In this document: positions 1 to 5,888 of the stretch, in pieces
Layout of the letters: every line of letters starts with the position of its first letter
Numbering within the stretch: position 1 is the stretch's first letter
Assembly (NCBI GenBank): GCA_946629405.1
Contig: CAMOXW010000047.1
Location: 1 to 6,854, forward strand
DNA: 6,854 bases
Source: an uncultured Ruminococcus sp.
GTDB lineage: Bacteria; Bacillota_A; Clostridia; Oscillospirales; Ruminococcaceae
Direction of reading: 5' to 3'
Translations under genes and position numbers: made by a program
The notes under the pieces: generated by a model
Seen by the model: the letters and a program-made list of their open reading frames with translations, nothing else
What the model was told of the DNA's origin: nothing
Database searches by the model: none

Positions 1-972
1 CATTTCAGGTGCATCAATAATATTTCGTACCTCCGTAACAATTGTATCCATCTGCGCGATATCGTCTGAATATGACATGACACCGATGAGCGGTTCTATC
101 AGGCCGACTGTCAGGATAATGACAGTGATGAAATCAGCAGTGCTCACCGTCCCGTGGATCGCCATTATTCCTCCGATCGGAAGAACTGAAAGCATTGTAG
201 CAGGCATGATACACATTGCAAATGTCATATAGACATTGCATTTCCTCATCCAGTCAACAAAGCTTGCCGCTGATTCCTTTGCTGCATCCGCAAATTTCTC
301 ATAACTCGACTGTGCCTTGCCGAATACCTTGATAACTTCAATTCCGTTTATATACTCAGTTGTTACAGCGTTCAGCGCCTTAGTTGCACGGACTGTCCTG
401 CCATAGTTTTCCTCATAGCCGAACATCATCAGAGCATAGCACACGATCCCAAGCGGCACTGTTATGAGCGCCGCAAGTCCGAGCTTCCAGCTTATGCAGA
501 AAATGTAGATCAGCACAATTATCGGCGCTCCGATTCCTGTAGTGAATTCCGGAAGAATATGTGCAAGCGTTGTTTCAATGCTGTCGATCCGTTCGACAAG
601 TGTACTTTTCAGTGCGCCGGATGGCTGACTTAAAACGTTGCCGAGCGGCATTTTAGCAAGCTTGTCAAGTGCCTTCTTGCGAATTACTGCAAGCGTATGG
701 AATGTCGCAAGATGTGAATTAGCGGTTGATAATGCGTGGAATAAAGCGTGTCCGAGCCACAGTGCCATTATTATCCCGCAGTATGCAATGTACGCTGATT
801 TGTTCGTACTGCCGTCAAGAAGCATCTTAACAATCTTTGCGACAAAATAATATGGCACAATGCCGCAGAGCATACTTATTGCCGCAAGAATAACGCTTGC
901 GGTAAATTTTCCTTTGCGCTCCTCCGACTGTGAAAGCAGCCAACCGAATGAGCCGTGTTTGTCTTTTCCCAT
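1..972 (-). CDS. ABC transporter, membrane (TMD) half of a fused permease/ATPase; iron-siderophore importer-like (partial)
   Basis: The first 324 residues are visible; the gene continues past the left edge. Hydrophobic segments at about residues 24-50, 60-82, 145-165, 166-186, 247-270 and 278-298 match the six-helix ABC exporter-fold membrane domain (ABC_membrane family). The stretch between helices 2 and 3 (residues 117-142, with SGALKSTLVERIDSIE then AHILPE) is the type of coupling segment I associate with the YbtP/YbtQ and IrtA/IrtB siderophore importers. Walker A, signature and Walker B motifs would lie beyond residue 340 and are not in the window, so the fused ATPase is inferred. The start ATG shares a base with the stop of the AraC gene (TAATG), with AGGAGG at 980-985, seven bases upstream. 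Such proteins usually work as pairs, so a second ABC gene is expected just outside the window. A drug or peptide exporter of the same fold is the main alternative. Confidence 0.85.
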   Translation of the reverse strand, partial: MGKDKHGSFGWLLSQSEERKGKFTASVILAAISMLCGIVPYYFVAKIVKMLLDGSTNKSAYIAYCGIIMALWLGHALFHALSTANSHLATFHTLAVIRKKALDKLAKMPLGNVLSQPSGALKSTLVERIDSIETTLAHILPEFTTGIGAPIIVLIYIFCISWKLGLAALITVPLGIVCYALMMFGYEENYGRTVRATKALNAVTTEYINGIEVIKVFGKAQSSYEKFADAAKESAASFVDWMRKCNVYMTFAMCIMPATMLSVLPIGGIMAIHGTVSTADFITVIILTVGLIEPLIGVMSYSDDIAQMDTIVTEVRNIIDAPEM

Positions 973-1949
973 TATGGTTCCTCCTGTCTGTTACGATAAT
1001 TCTGCGGTGTCATGCCCATTACATCACGGAACGCCGCAGAGAATTTTGAGGCATTGTCATAACCGACTTTCTGCGCGATCTCGGATATATTCAGTGCTCT
1101 GTCCGTGATAAGCATGGAAGCCGCAGCCTTCATTTTGCAGCTTTTTATGTACTGATATACCGGTTTGCCGTATACGCCCTTGAACACCTTTCTCAAGGTT
1201 GCAGGCGGAAGATCAAATTCTTCTGACAAAGCTTCAACGCTATAAGTCATGTCGAGTTTTTCGGTAATCAGCGAGTGTATCTGTTTTATTTTTTCTGTCT
1301 GGCTCGCAGGAAAATACTGCCTCTGCTCATTGATCTGCGTCGGATCTAAGGTATTCAGAAGAAGCAAAAGCTCCACGGTTTTGATCCTGTAATAATCATT
1401 ACGGATACCATGCGGAACGTGATAGAGCTGTGCAAATATCTGGTTAAGCAGCTCATTGGAACGCAGCAGTATCTCTTTTCCCTGCGGGCAGAATTTATCA
1501 GATAATTGCGAAAGGTCAATATTCAGCAAGGGAAACGCTTCTGCAAGCGAACGTTCCGCCAGGCTCTGAACAAATCCGACTGTAATGCCATGATAATGTG
1601 AAAGCGGCATATGGATACTGCCCTCATGATGTACACGCCGGTCGATTCGGATATCGCCGGCTTCCATGTAATAACGTCCGCCAAGGTCGTTTTCATGTTC
1701 AATGCGGCCTTCGCGGCAATGGTCAATGCAGAATACTGTTTCTGCGTTCTGGTACTCTGATCTGCAGCTTTGCAAATGGAAATCATTGTACATCAGATAT
1801 ATACCGTCAAAAACACCATACATCGTCATGAATCCCTCACCGGTTTTATCGTCAAGGCGCAGTACGCGGCATTCGCCCTCTGCCGCGACCTCATGTACAT
1901 TTGAACCAAAGCCCGCACGATCGAGTGCTTCAAAAACGTCGCCATTCAT
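972..1949 (-). CDS. AraC-family transcriptional regulator, YbtA/PchR-like iron-uptake regulator
   Basis: A 325-residue protein with a ligand-sensing N-terminal region (about 1-200) and a C-terminal AraC DNA-binding domain. Two helix-turn-helix units are visible: residues 236-258 (EALSEEFDLPPATLRKVF) and 288-311 (ISEIAQKVGYDNASKFSAAF), ending in the family's usual GMTPQNYR. The N-terminal pattern with CREGRIEHE, YYMEAGDIRIDRR and PLSHYHGITV is what I know from regulators next to siderophore-type ABC pairs; YbtA and PchR are the named relatives, in which a siderophore acts as co-inducer. The start is the ATG at 1949, preceded by a modest GGCGGTG site. The stop overlaps the start of the downstream ABC gene, so the regulator probably controls its own operon. 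The ligand is not readable from the sequence; another metallophore, or a non-iron signal, is possible. The AraC call is firm, the iron role is inferred from neighbour type and the upstream operator. Confidence 0.93.
   Translation of the reverse strand: MNGDVFEALDRAGFGSNVHEVAAEGECRVLRLDDKTGEGFMTMYGVFDGIYLMYNDFHLQSCRSEYQNAETVFCIDHCREGRIEHENDLGGRYYMEAGDIRIDRRVHHEGSIHMPLSHYHGITVGFVQSLAERSLAEAFPLLNIDLSQLSDKFCPQGKEILLRSNELLNQIFAQLYHVPHGIRNDYYRIKTVELLLLLNTLDPTQINEQRQYFPASQTEKIKQIHSLITEKLDMTYSVEALSEEFDLPPATLRKVFKGVYGKPVYQYIKSCKMKAAASMLITDRALNISEIAQKVGYDNASKFSAAFRDVMGMTPQNYRNRQEEP
980..985 (-). promoter_or_regulatory. Ribosome binding site of the ABC transporter, inside the end of the AraC gene
   Basis: A full AGGAGG on the minus strand lies within the last codons of the AraC gene (Gln-Glu-Glu-Pro), seven bases before the ATG at 972. 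It fixes the start of the ABC gene, which has no intergenic space of its own, and supports translational coupling of the two genes. Confidence 0.85.
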
Positions 1950-1969
1950 ATAATCACCGCCTTCCCTTA

Positions 1970-1991
1970 TTAGTTAGATCAGGCTAACTAA
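1970..1991 (-). promoter_or_regulatory. Perfect inverted repeat, candidate DtxR/IdeR-type iron box (or AraC operator)
   Basis: TTAGTTAG, six bases (ATCAGG on the plus strand), CTAACTAA: an exact 8-bp dyad 21 bases upstream of the AraC start codon. Read on the minus strand it begins TTAGTTAGCCT, close to the known DtxR consensus TTAGGTTAGCCTAACCTAA, allowing for a different centre. Its place in the leader or promoter of an iron-type regulator and transporter fits repression by an iron-loaded DtxR-family protein. It could instead be the binding site of the AraC protein itself. The repeat is seen directly; its protein partner is inferred. Confidence 0.55.
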
Positions 1992-1993
1992 AT

Positions 1994-2024
1994 AAAAAAA
2001 ATAGTAGCTCCTTCTGGAACTACT
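1994..2024 (-). terminator. Intrinsic terminator hairpin between ligA and the AraC gene
   Basis: On the minus strand AGTAGTTCC, loop AGAA, GGAGCTACT forms a 9-bp stem (one G-U pair), followed after one A by eight T. This is a textbook Rho-independent terminator in the direction of ligA and the AraC gene. It lies about 100 bases after the ligA stop and most simply ends the ligA operon. It also sits directly at the expected start point of the promoter at 2028-2056, so it could attenuate AraC transcription. Confidence 0.8.
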
Positions 2025-2027
2025 GAT

Positions 2028-2056
2028 ATTATATCACAGTATCATTTTTCTTTCTA
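2028..2056 (-). promoter_or_regulatory. Candidate promoter for the AraC-ABC operon (extended -10)
   Basis: On the minus strand TAGAAA (2056-2051, 4 of 6 matches to TTGACA), a 17-base spacer, then TATAAT (2033-2028) preceded by TG and one base, an extended -10. The 13 bases TGTGATATAATAT are identical to those at the rpsO promoter. Start of transcription would be near 2021, inside the terminator-like hairpin, which is an odd arrangement. I see no convincing alternative promoter between the hairpin and the AraC start codon. Confidence 0.5.
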
Positions 2057-2123
2057 CTCCGTTTTGTTCTTAAAGCTCCGAAATGAATACTTTTTTCAAT
2101 TGCATAAGGAAATCAGTGCGGCA

Positions 2124-4076
2124 TCATTCTTGTCCCGCCATATAACGAAATTCCGTTTCGGTTATGATCTTTACTCCGAGAGACTTCGCAGTTTTATTTT
2201 TTGTGGAATTTGATTTGGAATCGTTATTTATAAGAAAGTCTGTTTTTGAAGAAACCGCGGAGGCTACTTTACCGCCGCAGCGTTCGATGAATTCTTTAAG
2301 CTCGCTCCGGTTTTTCCATATGCTGACTGAGCCTGTTATAACAAATGTCTTGCCGGATATACCTGTATTTGCAAGGCTGTCAGGTTCTTTACTGATTTCA
2401 AGCTCGTTCAGAAGTGCGTGATATTCCGCAAGATTACTGCTGTCCGCAAAAAATCTGACGTAGTCGCCTGCAAGGACTTCACCTATTCCGTCGATAGCAG
2501 TGAGCTGTTCTAAGGTAAGCCCCTCAAGTTCCTGAGGTGTTTTGTAAACTGCACAGATAAGCTTTGAAGCAGCTCTTCCTATATTAGGTATACCGATCGC
2601 GTACAGTACCCTGCTCAGCTCGGTATTCCGGGAATTATCTATAGCCTTAATCAGCTTTGCGTAGGATTTCTCTCCAAAGCCATCCAGAGCAATTATTTTA
2701 TCCTTATGGTCCGGAAGGTGATAGAAATCGCGGTAACTGCTTATACAGCCCTCGCTTATAAGGGTTTCAATGGTTGCAGTTGACATACCTACTATATTCA
2801 TAGCATCGCGCTGGACGAAATGCTCGAATTTTCCGATATGCTTGGCAGCGCAGTCCGGAGAGGTGCAGATGAGCGTTTCGACCTCGTCATCAGACGATCT
2901 AATTTCAGTTTTTCCGCCGCATACAGGACAGACCTCAGGGATTTCAAGTGTGCCTGAAGCGGTCTTGTTTTCGAGGATCTGCGGGATTATCATATTAGCC
3001 TTGTATACCGTAAGTGTATCGCCGATCCCGAGCCTGAGCTGCCTGACTATACTCACATTATGGACTGACGCACGCGAAACGGTCGTTCCTTCAAGCTCAA
3101 CAGGTTCAAATACAGCAACAGGATTAAGCAGTCCGGTACGGCTTGCTGACCATTCAACCTCAAGCAGCTTTGTATCGGCGGTCTCATCACGCCATTTGAA
3201 AGCAATACCGTTTCTCGGAGCGTGTGAGGTCTCGCCGAGGCTCAGACCATATGCTACATCGTCAAGCATTAGCACAAGGCCGTCGGACGGAAATTCGTTG
3301 TTGATGATATCCGCTTCAAAGCGCTTTACTTCATCAGCTATTCCTGCGCTGTCAGTAAGGACTCCGTACACTGTCTGAAAACCGAGACTGCTGAGCCAGT
3401 TCAGCCTTGAACTGAACGAGTTGTCATCATTACCCTCTGCTGAAACAAGATTGAATGCAAAGAAATTCACACTGCGCTCGGCAGTGACCTTCGGGTCAAG
3501 GTTCCGTACTGTGCCAACGCAGAGATTCCGGGGATTTTTGTATTTTGAACCGTCCTCTATAGAAGCATTCACCCGGTCGAAGTCCTTGTACTTCATCAGT
3601 GATTCACCGCGGACAATGAGTCTGCCCTTGAAAGGTATAATTGCAGGTATCCCCTTGATATGCCTCGCGTTTGCAGTAACATCCTCTCCTACCTCGCCGT
3701 TGCCGCGGGTAACAGCCTGTACGAGTTCGCCGTTTTCATAAGTCAGTACAAGTGTAAGACCGTCAAGCTTCCAGCTAAGGAAACCCTTATTGCTGCCGAG
3801 CCACGCTGCAAGTTCGTCTACACTTTTTGTCTTTTCAAGGGAGAGCATTCTGGACTGGTGCCTTACTTTATTCAGAGCTGATGCAACTTCAAAACCGACC
3901 TTCTGAGTGCGGCTTCCACTGAGTACGATACCTGTTTCCTTTTCGAGAGAAGAGAGCTCATCGTAGAGAGCATCGTACTCATGGTCACTCATTACAGCTG
4001 CGCCAGTGTTGTAGTAAGCATCTGAGGCTTTTTCGAGGATTTCGTTTATCTCCTTCATCCTTTTTATCGTATCCAT
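2124..4076 (-). CDS. ligA: NAD-dependent DNA ligase LigA, divergent paralogue type
   Basis: Seals nicks in DNA using NAD+ as the adenylate donor. The protein has 650 residues, close to E. coli LigA (671). Order of parts: N-terminal Ia region (Y21 to D35, with SDHEYDAL), adenylation domain with the nucleophile K103 in WKLDG, RGE at 156-158, NPRNLCVGTVRNLDP at 181-195, K294 in the IAFKW motif V, an OB region to about 375 with NMIIPQI, a Cys4 zinc finger (C383, C386, C404, C409), helix-hairpin-helix segments (about 430-545) and a C-terminal BRCT domain (about 573-650). Two conserved positions differ: the Glu two before the nucleophile is Ser101, and motif IV (DGVVIK in E. coli) reads DGLVLM, so its lysine is Met270. 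This pattern matches, from memory, a LigA paralogue group common in Clostridia. The start at 4076 follows AAAGGAG; an in-frame ATG at 4127 would place a stable hairpin in the coding region and has a poor site. It is the last gene of its operon. Confidence 0.93.
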   Translation of the reverse strand: MDTIKRMKEINEILEKASDAYYNTGAAVMSDHEYDALYDELSSLEKETGIVLSGSRTQKVGFEVASALNKVRHQSRMLSLEKTKSVDELAAWLGSNKGFLSWKLDGLTLVLTYENGELVQAVTRGNGEVGEDVTANARHIKGIPAIIPFKGRLIVRGESLMKYKDFDRVNASIEDGSKYKNPRNLCVGTVRNLDPKVTAERSVNFFAFNLVSAEGNDDNSFSSRLNWLSSLGFQTVYGVLTDSAGIADEVKRFEADIINNEFPSDGLVLMLDDVAYGLSLGETSHAPRNGIAFKWRDETADTKLLEVEWSASRTGLLNPVAVFEPVELEGTTVSRASVHNVSIVRQLRLGIGDTLTVYKANMIIPQILENKTASGTLEIPEVCPVCGGKTEIRSSDDEVETLICTSPDCAAKHIGKFEHFVQRDAMNIVGMSTATIETLISEGCISSYRDFYHLPDHKDKIIALDGFGEKSYAKLIKAIDNSRNTELSRVLYAIGIPNIGRAASKLICAVYKTPQELEGLTLEQLTAIDGIGEVLAGDYVRFFADSSNLAEYHALLNELEISKEPDSLANTGISGKTFVITGSVSIWKNRSELKEFIERCGGKVASAVSSKTDFLINNDSKSNSTKNKTAKSLGVKIITETEFRYMAGQE

Positions 4077-4080
4077 CGTT

Positions 4081-4088
4081 ACTCCTTT
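4081..4088 (-). promoter_or_regulatory. Ribosome binding site deciding the ligA start
   Basis: AAAGGAGT on the minus strand lies four bases before the ATG at 4076. It favours this start over the in-frame ATG 51 bases further upstream, which lacks a comparable site. The chosen N-terminus (MDTIKRMKEINEIL) also matches where LigA proteins normally begin. Confidence 0.8.
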
Positions 4089-4100
4089 CAGGTACAGAAA

Positions 4101-4121
4101 GGGACTGCACGACGCAGTCCC
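4101..4121 (-). terminator. GC-rich hairpin between the methyltransferase gene and ligA, possible weak terminator or processing site
   Basis: Perfect 8-bp stem, GGGACTGC and GCAGTCCC around a 5-base loop, in the 61-base gap between the two genes. On the minus strand it is followed by TTTCTGT, a short and broken T-tract, so termination would be partial at best. It could lower ligA expression relative to the genes before it, or protect the upstream mRNA. The stem is clear; the function is inferred. Confidence 0.45.
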
Positions 4122-4137
4122 GGTCATTTTCCGTTAT

Positions 4138-5202
4138 TTACAGTGTTGCATAGAGATTTGTCTCCCATGCAGGGATATATAGCTGGTGTCTGATATAGAG
4201 CTTGTATGAGGGGTTGAGAGTTTTTATAAGCAGCGGTAACTCAAAGATATCCTCATTCCTGTGGTAGAGCGATATCATCAGCTTTGGAGCGTAGTGAGCA
4301 ATGCACTGTGCAGCACCCCAGATAGCCTCACGCTCGAAGCCCTCGACGTCCATTTTAATTATTGTAGCCCCTTTTTTGCCGAGTATACTGTCAACTGTCA
4401 TAGCCTTGACCATGTTTTCAGAATCGGCAGATATCGCAGACTGTCTGCCTGCCTTTGCAGCAAACGGCAGCTCACCGTCCACGCACCATGCGGCAGCGTT
4501 AAAGGCATAGACATGGCTCATGCCGTCAACGGATCTGGCGAGCTTTCTGAAATTCTTTCTGTCCGGTTCAAGGGCATAGATAGCCGCATATTTACCATAG
4601 GTAAATTCAAGGAGTTCCCTGATAGTATCACCGTTGTAGGCTCCGAGGTCAACGTAGTATTCGTTCAGACCCGGACGTATTATCTTCTTGTATATCTCCG
4701 CCTTTGAAGTTGTTACTGCGGAGAGATACTCAATTTTACCGCTTATCTTGAAGTTGAGGATATTCGCATAGACTTTTCTTGAATAGTCGTCTTCGAGACT
4801 GTCATAGACCTTGCGTATCTTTTCTGCGTTTTCCTGGCAATATTCATAAGTGAATATCCCCTGCCCCACTACCGGTACATCAGGAACATAAAGAGTATGC
4901 CTTGAAGCTATGTCCTGCACCTTATCAACGATCTCCTGATAGCCTGCCGCGAATGCGAGAACAACAACGAAGTCATCGACAGCCTCCTCTATCTCCGCAA
5001 GCTTATGGACGCGGAAGCCCTCGAAGGAATGTCCTCTTACGAAATCATCACTTGCAAAAATACCAGAAACGGCTATTTCACGCTTTCTGAAAACCGACAT
5101 GATCTTCAGTGCGCCGTCTCCCATACCGTATATGAATATCGGGCGCTTTTCAGCCTTGAGCCGATCCCAGCAGGACTGCTTTTCAGTTATAAATGAAAGC
5201 AT
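4138..5202 (-). CDS. FkbM-family SAM-dependent methyltransferase with N-terminal Rossmann-like region
   Basis: The 354-residue protein carries a class I methyltransferase domain of the FkbM type in its second half: motif I YVDLGAYNGDT at 183-193 (SAM binding), acidic position in ALEPD (E212), and the family hallmark IIKMDVEGFE at 281-290 leading into REAIWGA. FkbM proteins are mostly O-methyltransferases acting on sugars, polyketides or surface glycans. The first 110 residues hold a separate alpha/beta region with PIFIYGMGDGALKI (21-34) and VVVLAFAAGYQEI (79-91), resembling a small Rossmann fold as found in some glycan-cluster FkbM proteins. No signal peptide or membrane segment is seen, so it is cytoplasmic. 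AGGTG lies five bases before the ATG, and only 15 bases separate it from the stop of the preceding gene, so they are cotranscribed. No glycosyltransferase or polymer genes are in view, so the substrate is unknown. Confidence 0.88.
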   Translation of the reverse strand: MLSFITEKQSCWDRLKAEKRPIFIYGMGDGALKIMSVFRKREIAVSGIFASDDFVRGHSFEGFRVHKLAEIEEAVDDFVVVLAFAAGYQEIVDKVQDIASRHTLYVPDVPVVGQGIFTYEYCQENAEKIRKVYDSLEDDYSRKVYANILNFKISGKIEYLSAVTTSKAEIYKKIIRPGLNEYYVDLGAYNGDTIRELLEFTYGKYAAIYALEPDRKNFRKLARSVDGMSHVYAFNAAAWCVDGELPFAAKAGRQSAISADSENMVKAMTVDSILGKKGATIIKMDVEGFEREAIWGAAQCIAHYAPKLMISLYHRNEDIFELPLLIKTLNPSYKLYIRHQLYIPAWETNLYATL

Positions 5203-5217
5203 TATATCACCTGTTAT

Positions 5218-5628
5218 TCAAATAATATCAAAATCATTGCTGGTATCTACATCATCATATTGGTCGTGAAAGTTGATCATATCTCTTCCTCTAATGCCAT
5301 ACTTGTCACGCATGATGGTGAGGTACTTGTCGAGCAGCTCAGATACCTGACGAACGTTCTTTACGCAGTGTATCTCCTTTGAGGGTGTATCTGCGTCGCG
5401 GCTGTAGATAATAATAGAGCCGCACTTGAACATTCTCTGGAAGAATGGGAAGCGGACCTTTTTATCTGTGATTTTGTAGAGGTCGATCTCGTCCTCGTCA
5501 ACACTGAGGAAGCCTGTGCGAGTAATGAACTTAGTCTCGGTAAGAAAGTATCTGGTAAACGATAAAGGAAGTCCGAAGAGAGTGCGTTTTTTATCTGTCC
5601 AGACATAGGGAAATTCATCTTTTTTCAT
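5218..5628 (-). CDS. Small soluble protein resembling a bacterial PH (bPH/YdbS-type) domain
   Basis: A 136-residue protein without signal peptide or membrane helices. The pattern of short beta strands, YFLTETKFITRTGFLSVDEDEIDLYKITDKKV (27-58, broken here into an LT.xx..TR.G strand pair and an acidic strand with DLYKI), then RMFKCGSIIIYSRD (65-78) and IHCVKNVRQVSELLDKYL (86-103), matches the bacterial PH domain layout: a strand set, a 'GtI.i.s.d' strand and a closing helix. A charged tail (119-136, DQYDDVDTSNDFDII) is acidic. The true start is the ATG at 5628, since GGAGG at 5637-5641 sits eight bases upstream; an in-frame ATG at 5643 would lie before that site and add only five residues. It is the first gene of the operon with the methyltransferase and ligA. 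Its biochemical role is unknown; the fold call rests on pattern resemblance. Confidence 0.75.
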   Translation of the reverse strand: MKKDEFPYVWTDKKRTLFGLPLSFTRYFLTETKFITRTGFLSVDEDEIDLYKITDKKVRFPFFQRMFKCGSIIIYSRDADTPSKEIHCVKNVRQVSELLDKYLTIMRDKYGIRGRDMINFHDQYDDVDTSNDFDII

Positions 5629-5636
5629 ATATTTTA

Positions 5637-5641
5637 CCTCC
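5637..5641 (-). promoter_or_regulatory. Ribosome binding site deciding the start of the PH-like protein
   Basis: GGAGG on the minus strand, eight bases before the ATG at 5628. It lies within the five codons that the upstream in-frame ATG at 5643 would add, so the shorter protein is preferred. Confidence 0.85.
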
Positions 5642-5673
5642 ATCCGGCTGTACTACATGGTTTTACTCTATTC

Positions 5674-5702
5674 ATTTTACCACAAAAACAAACAATAGTC
5701 AA
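5674..5702 (-). promoter_or_regulatory. Promoter of the PH-like / FkbM / ligA operon
   Basis: TTGACT (5702-5697), a 17-base spacer, and TAAAAT (5679-5674) preceded by TG and one base. This is a near-consensus housekeeping-sigma promoter with an extended -10. Transcription would begin near 5667, giving a leader of about 40 bases. It is divergent from the promoter at 5792-5820, with about 90 AT-rich bases between the two -35 boxes. Confidence 0.82.
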
Positions 5703-5791
5703 CTATAAATTGCAAGAAATATATAATAGGATGCAAATACGCTGGCGATCTATGAGATTTTTTAAAAATTAAATAAAATTTCTGATATATA

Positions 5792-5820
5792 TTGACAAAT
5801 TATGCACAATATACTATAAT
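5792..5820 (+). promoter_or_regulatory. Consensus promoter of the lipoprotein gene
   Basis: TTGACA, a 17-base spacer, TATAAT: a perfect match to the housekeeping-sigma consensus. Transcription would start near 5827, leaving a leader of about 60 bases before the ATG at 5889. A promoter this strong suggests high, largely unregulated expression unless a repressor or leader element intervenes. Confidence 0.88.
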
Positions 5821-5845
5821 GTGAACATAAATTGGTCGGAGCTGA

Positions 5846-5863
5846 TGTTATTAAAAAATAACA
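5846..5863 (+). repeat. AT-rich inverted repeat in the lipoprotein leader
   Basis: TGTTATT, loop AAAA, AATAACA: a perfect 7-bp dyad in the 5' leader, 12 bases before the AAGGAG site. Only one G-C-type pair per end makes the RNA hairpin weak. It could be an operator or an mRNA-stability element, or chance in AT-rich DNA. Confidence 0.3.
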
Positions 5864-5888
5864 AAAACATTGATAAGGAGAGCTTGCC

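Noticed and set aside
638..1108. Two plus-strand open frames of 70 and 82 codons
   Set aside because: They are antisense to the ABC transporter and AraC genes, which have clear motifs and coupled start signals.
2770..3378. A 202-codon open frame on the plus strand
   Set aside because: It lies wholly antisense to the conserved ligA coding region, has no ribosome binding site or promoter, and its product is Ser/Thr-rich low-complexity with no domain. It is a shadow of ligA codon use.
4077..4127. N-terminal extension of ligA from the in-frame ATG at 4127
   Set aside because: The extra 17 residues do not fit the LigA N-terminus, the region holds a stable hairpin, and a good ribosome binding site precedes the ATG at 4076.
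4261..4707. A 148-codon open frame on the plus strand
   Set aside because: Antisense to the methyltransferase domain of the FkbM gene, no initiation signals, no recognisable protein pattern.
5198..5203. TATAAT-like sequence overlapping the FkbM start codon on the minus strand
   Set aside because: It has the TG-extended -10 form, but no acceptable -35 at 16-18 bases, and a promoter there would give a transcript without the ribosome binding site.
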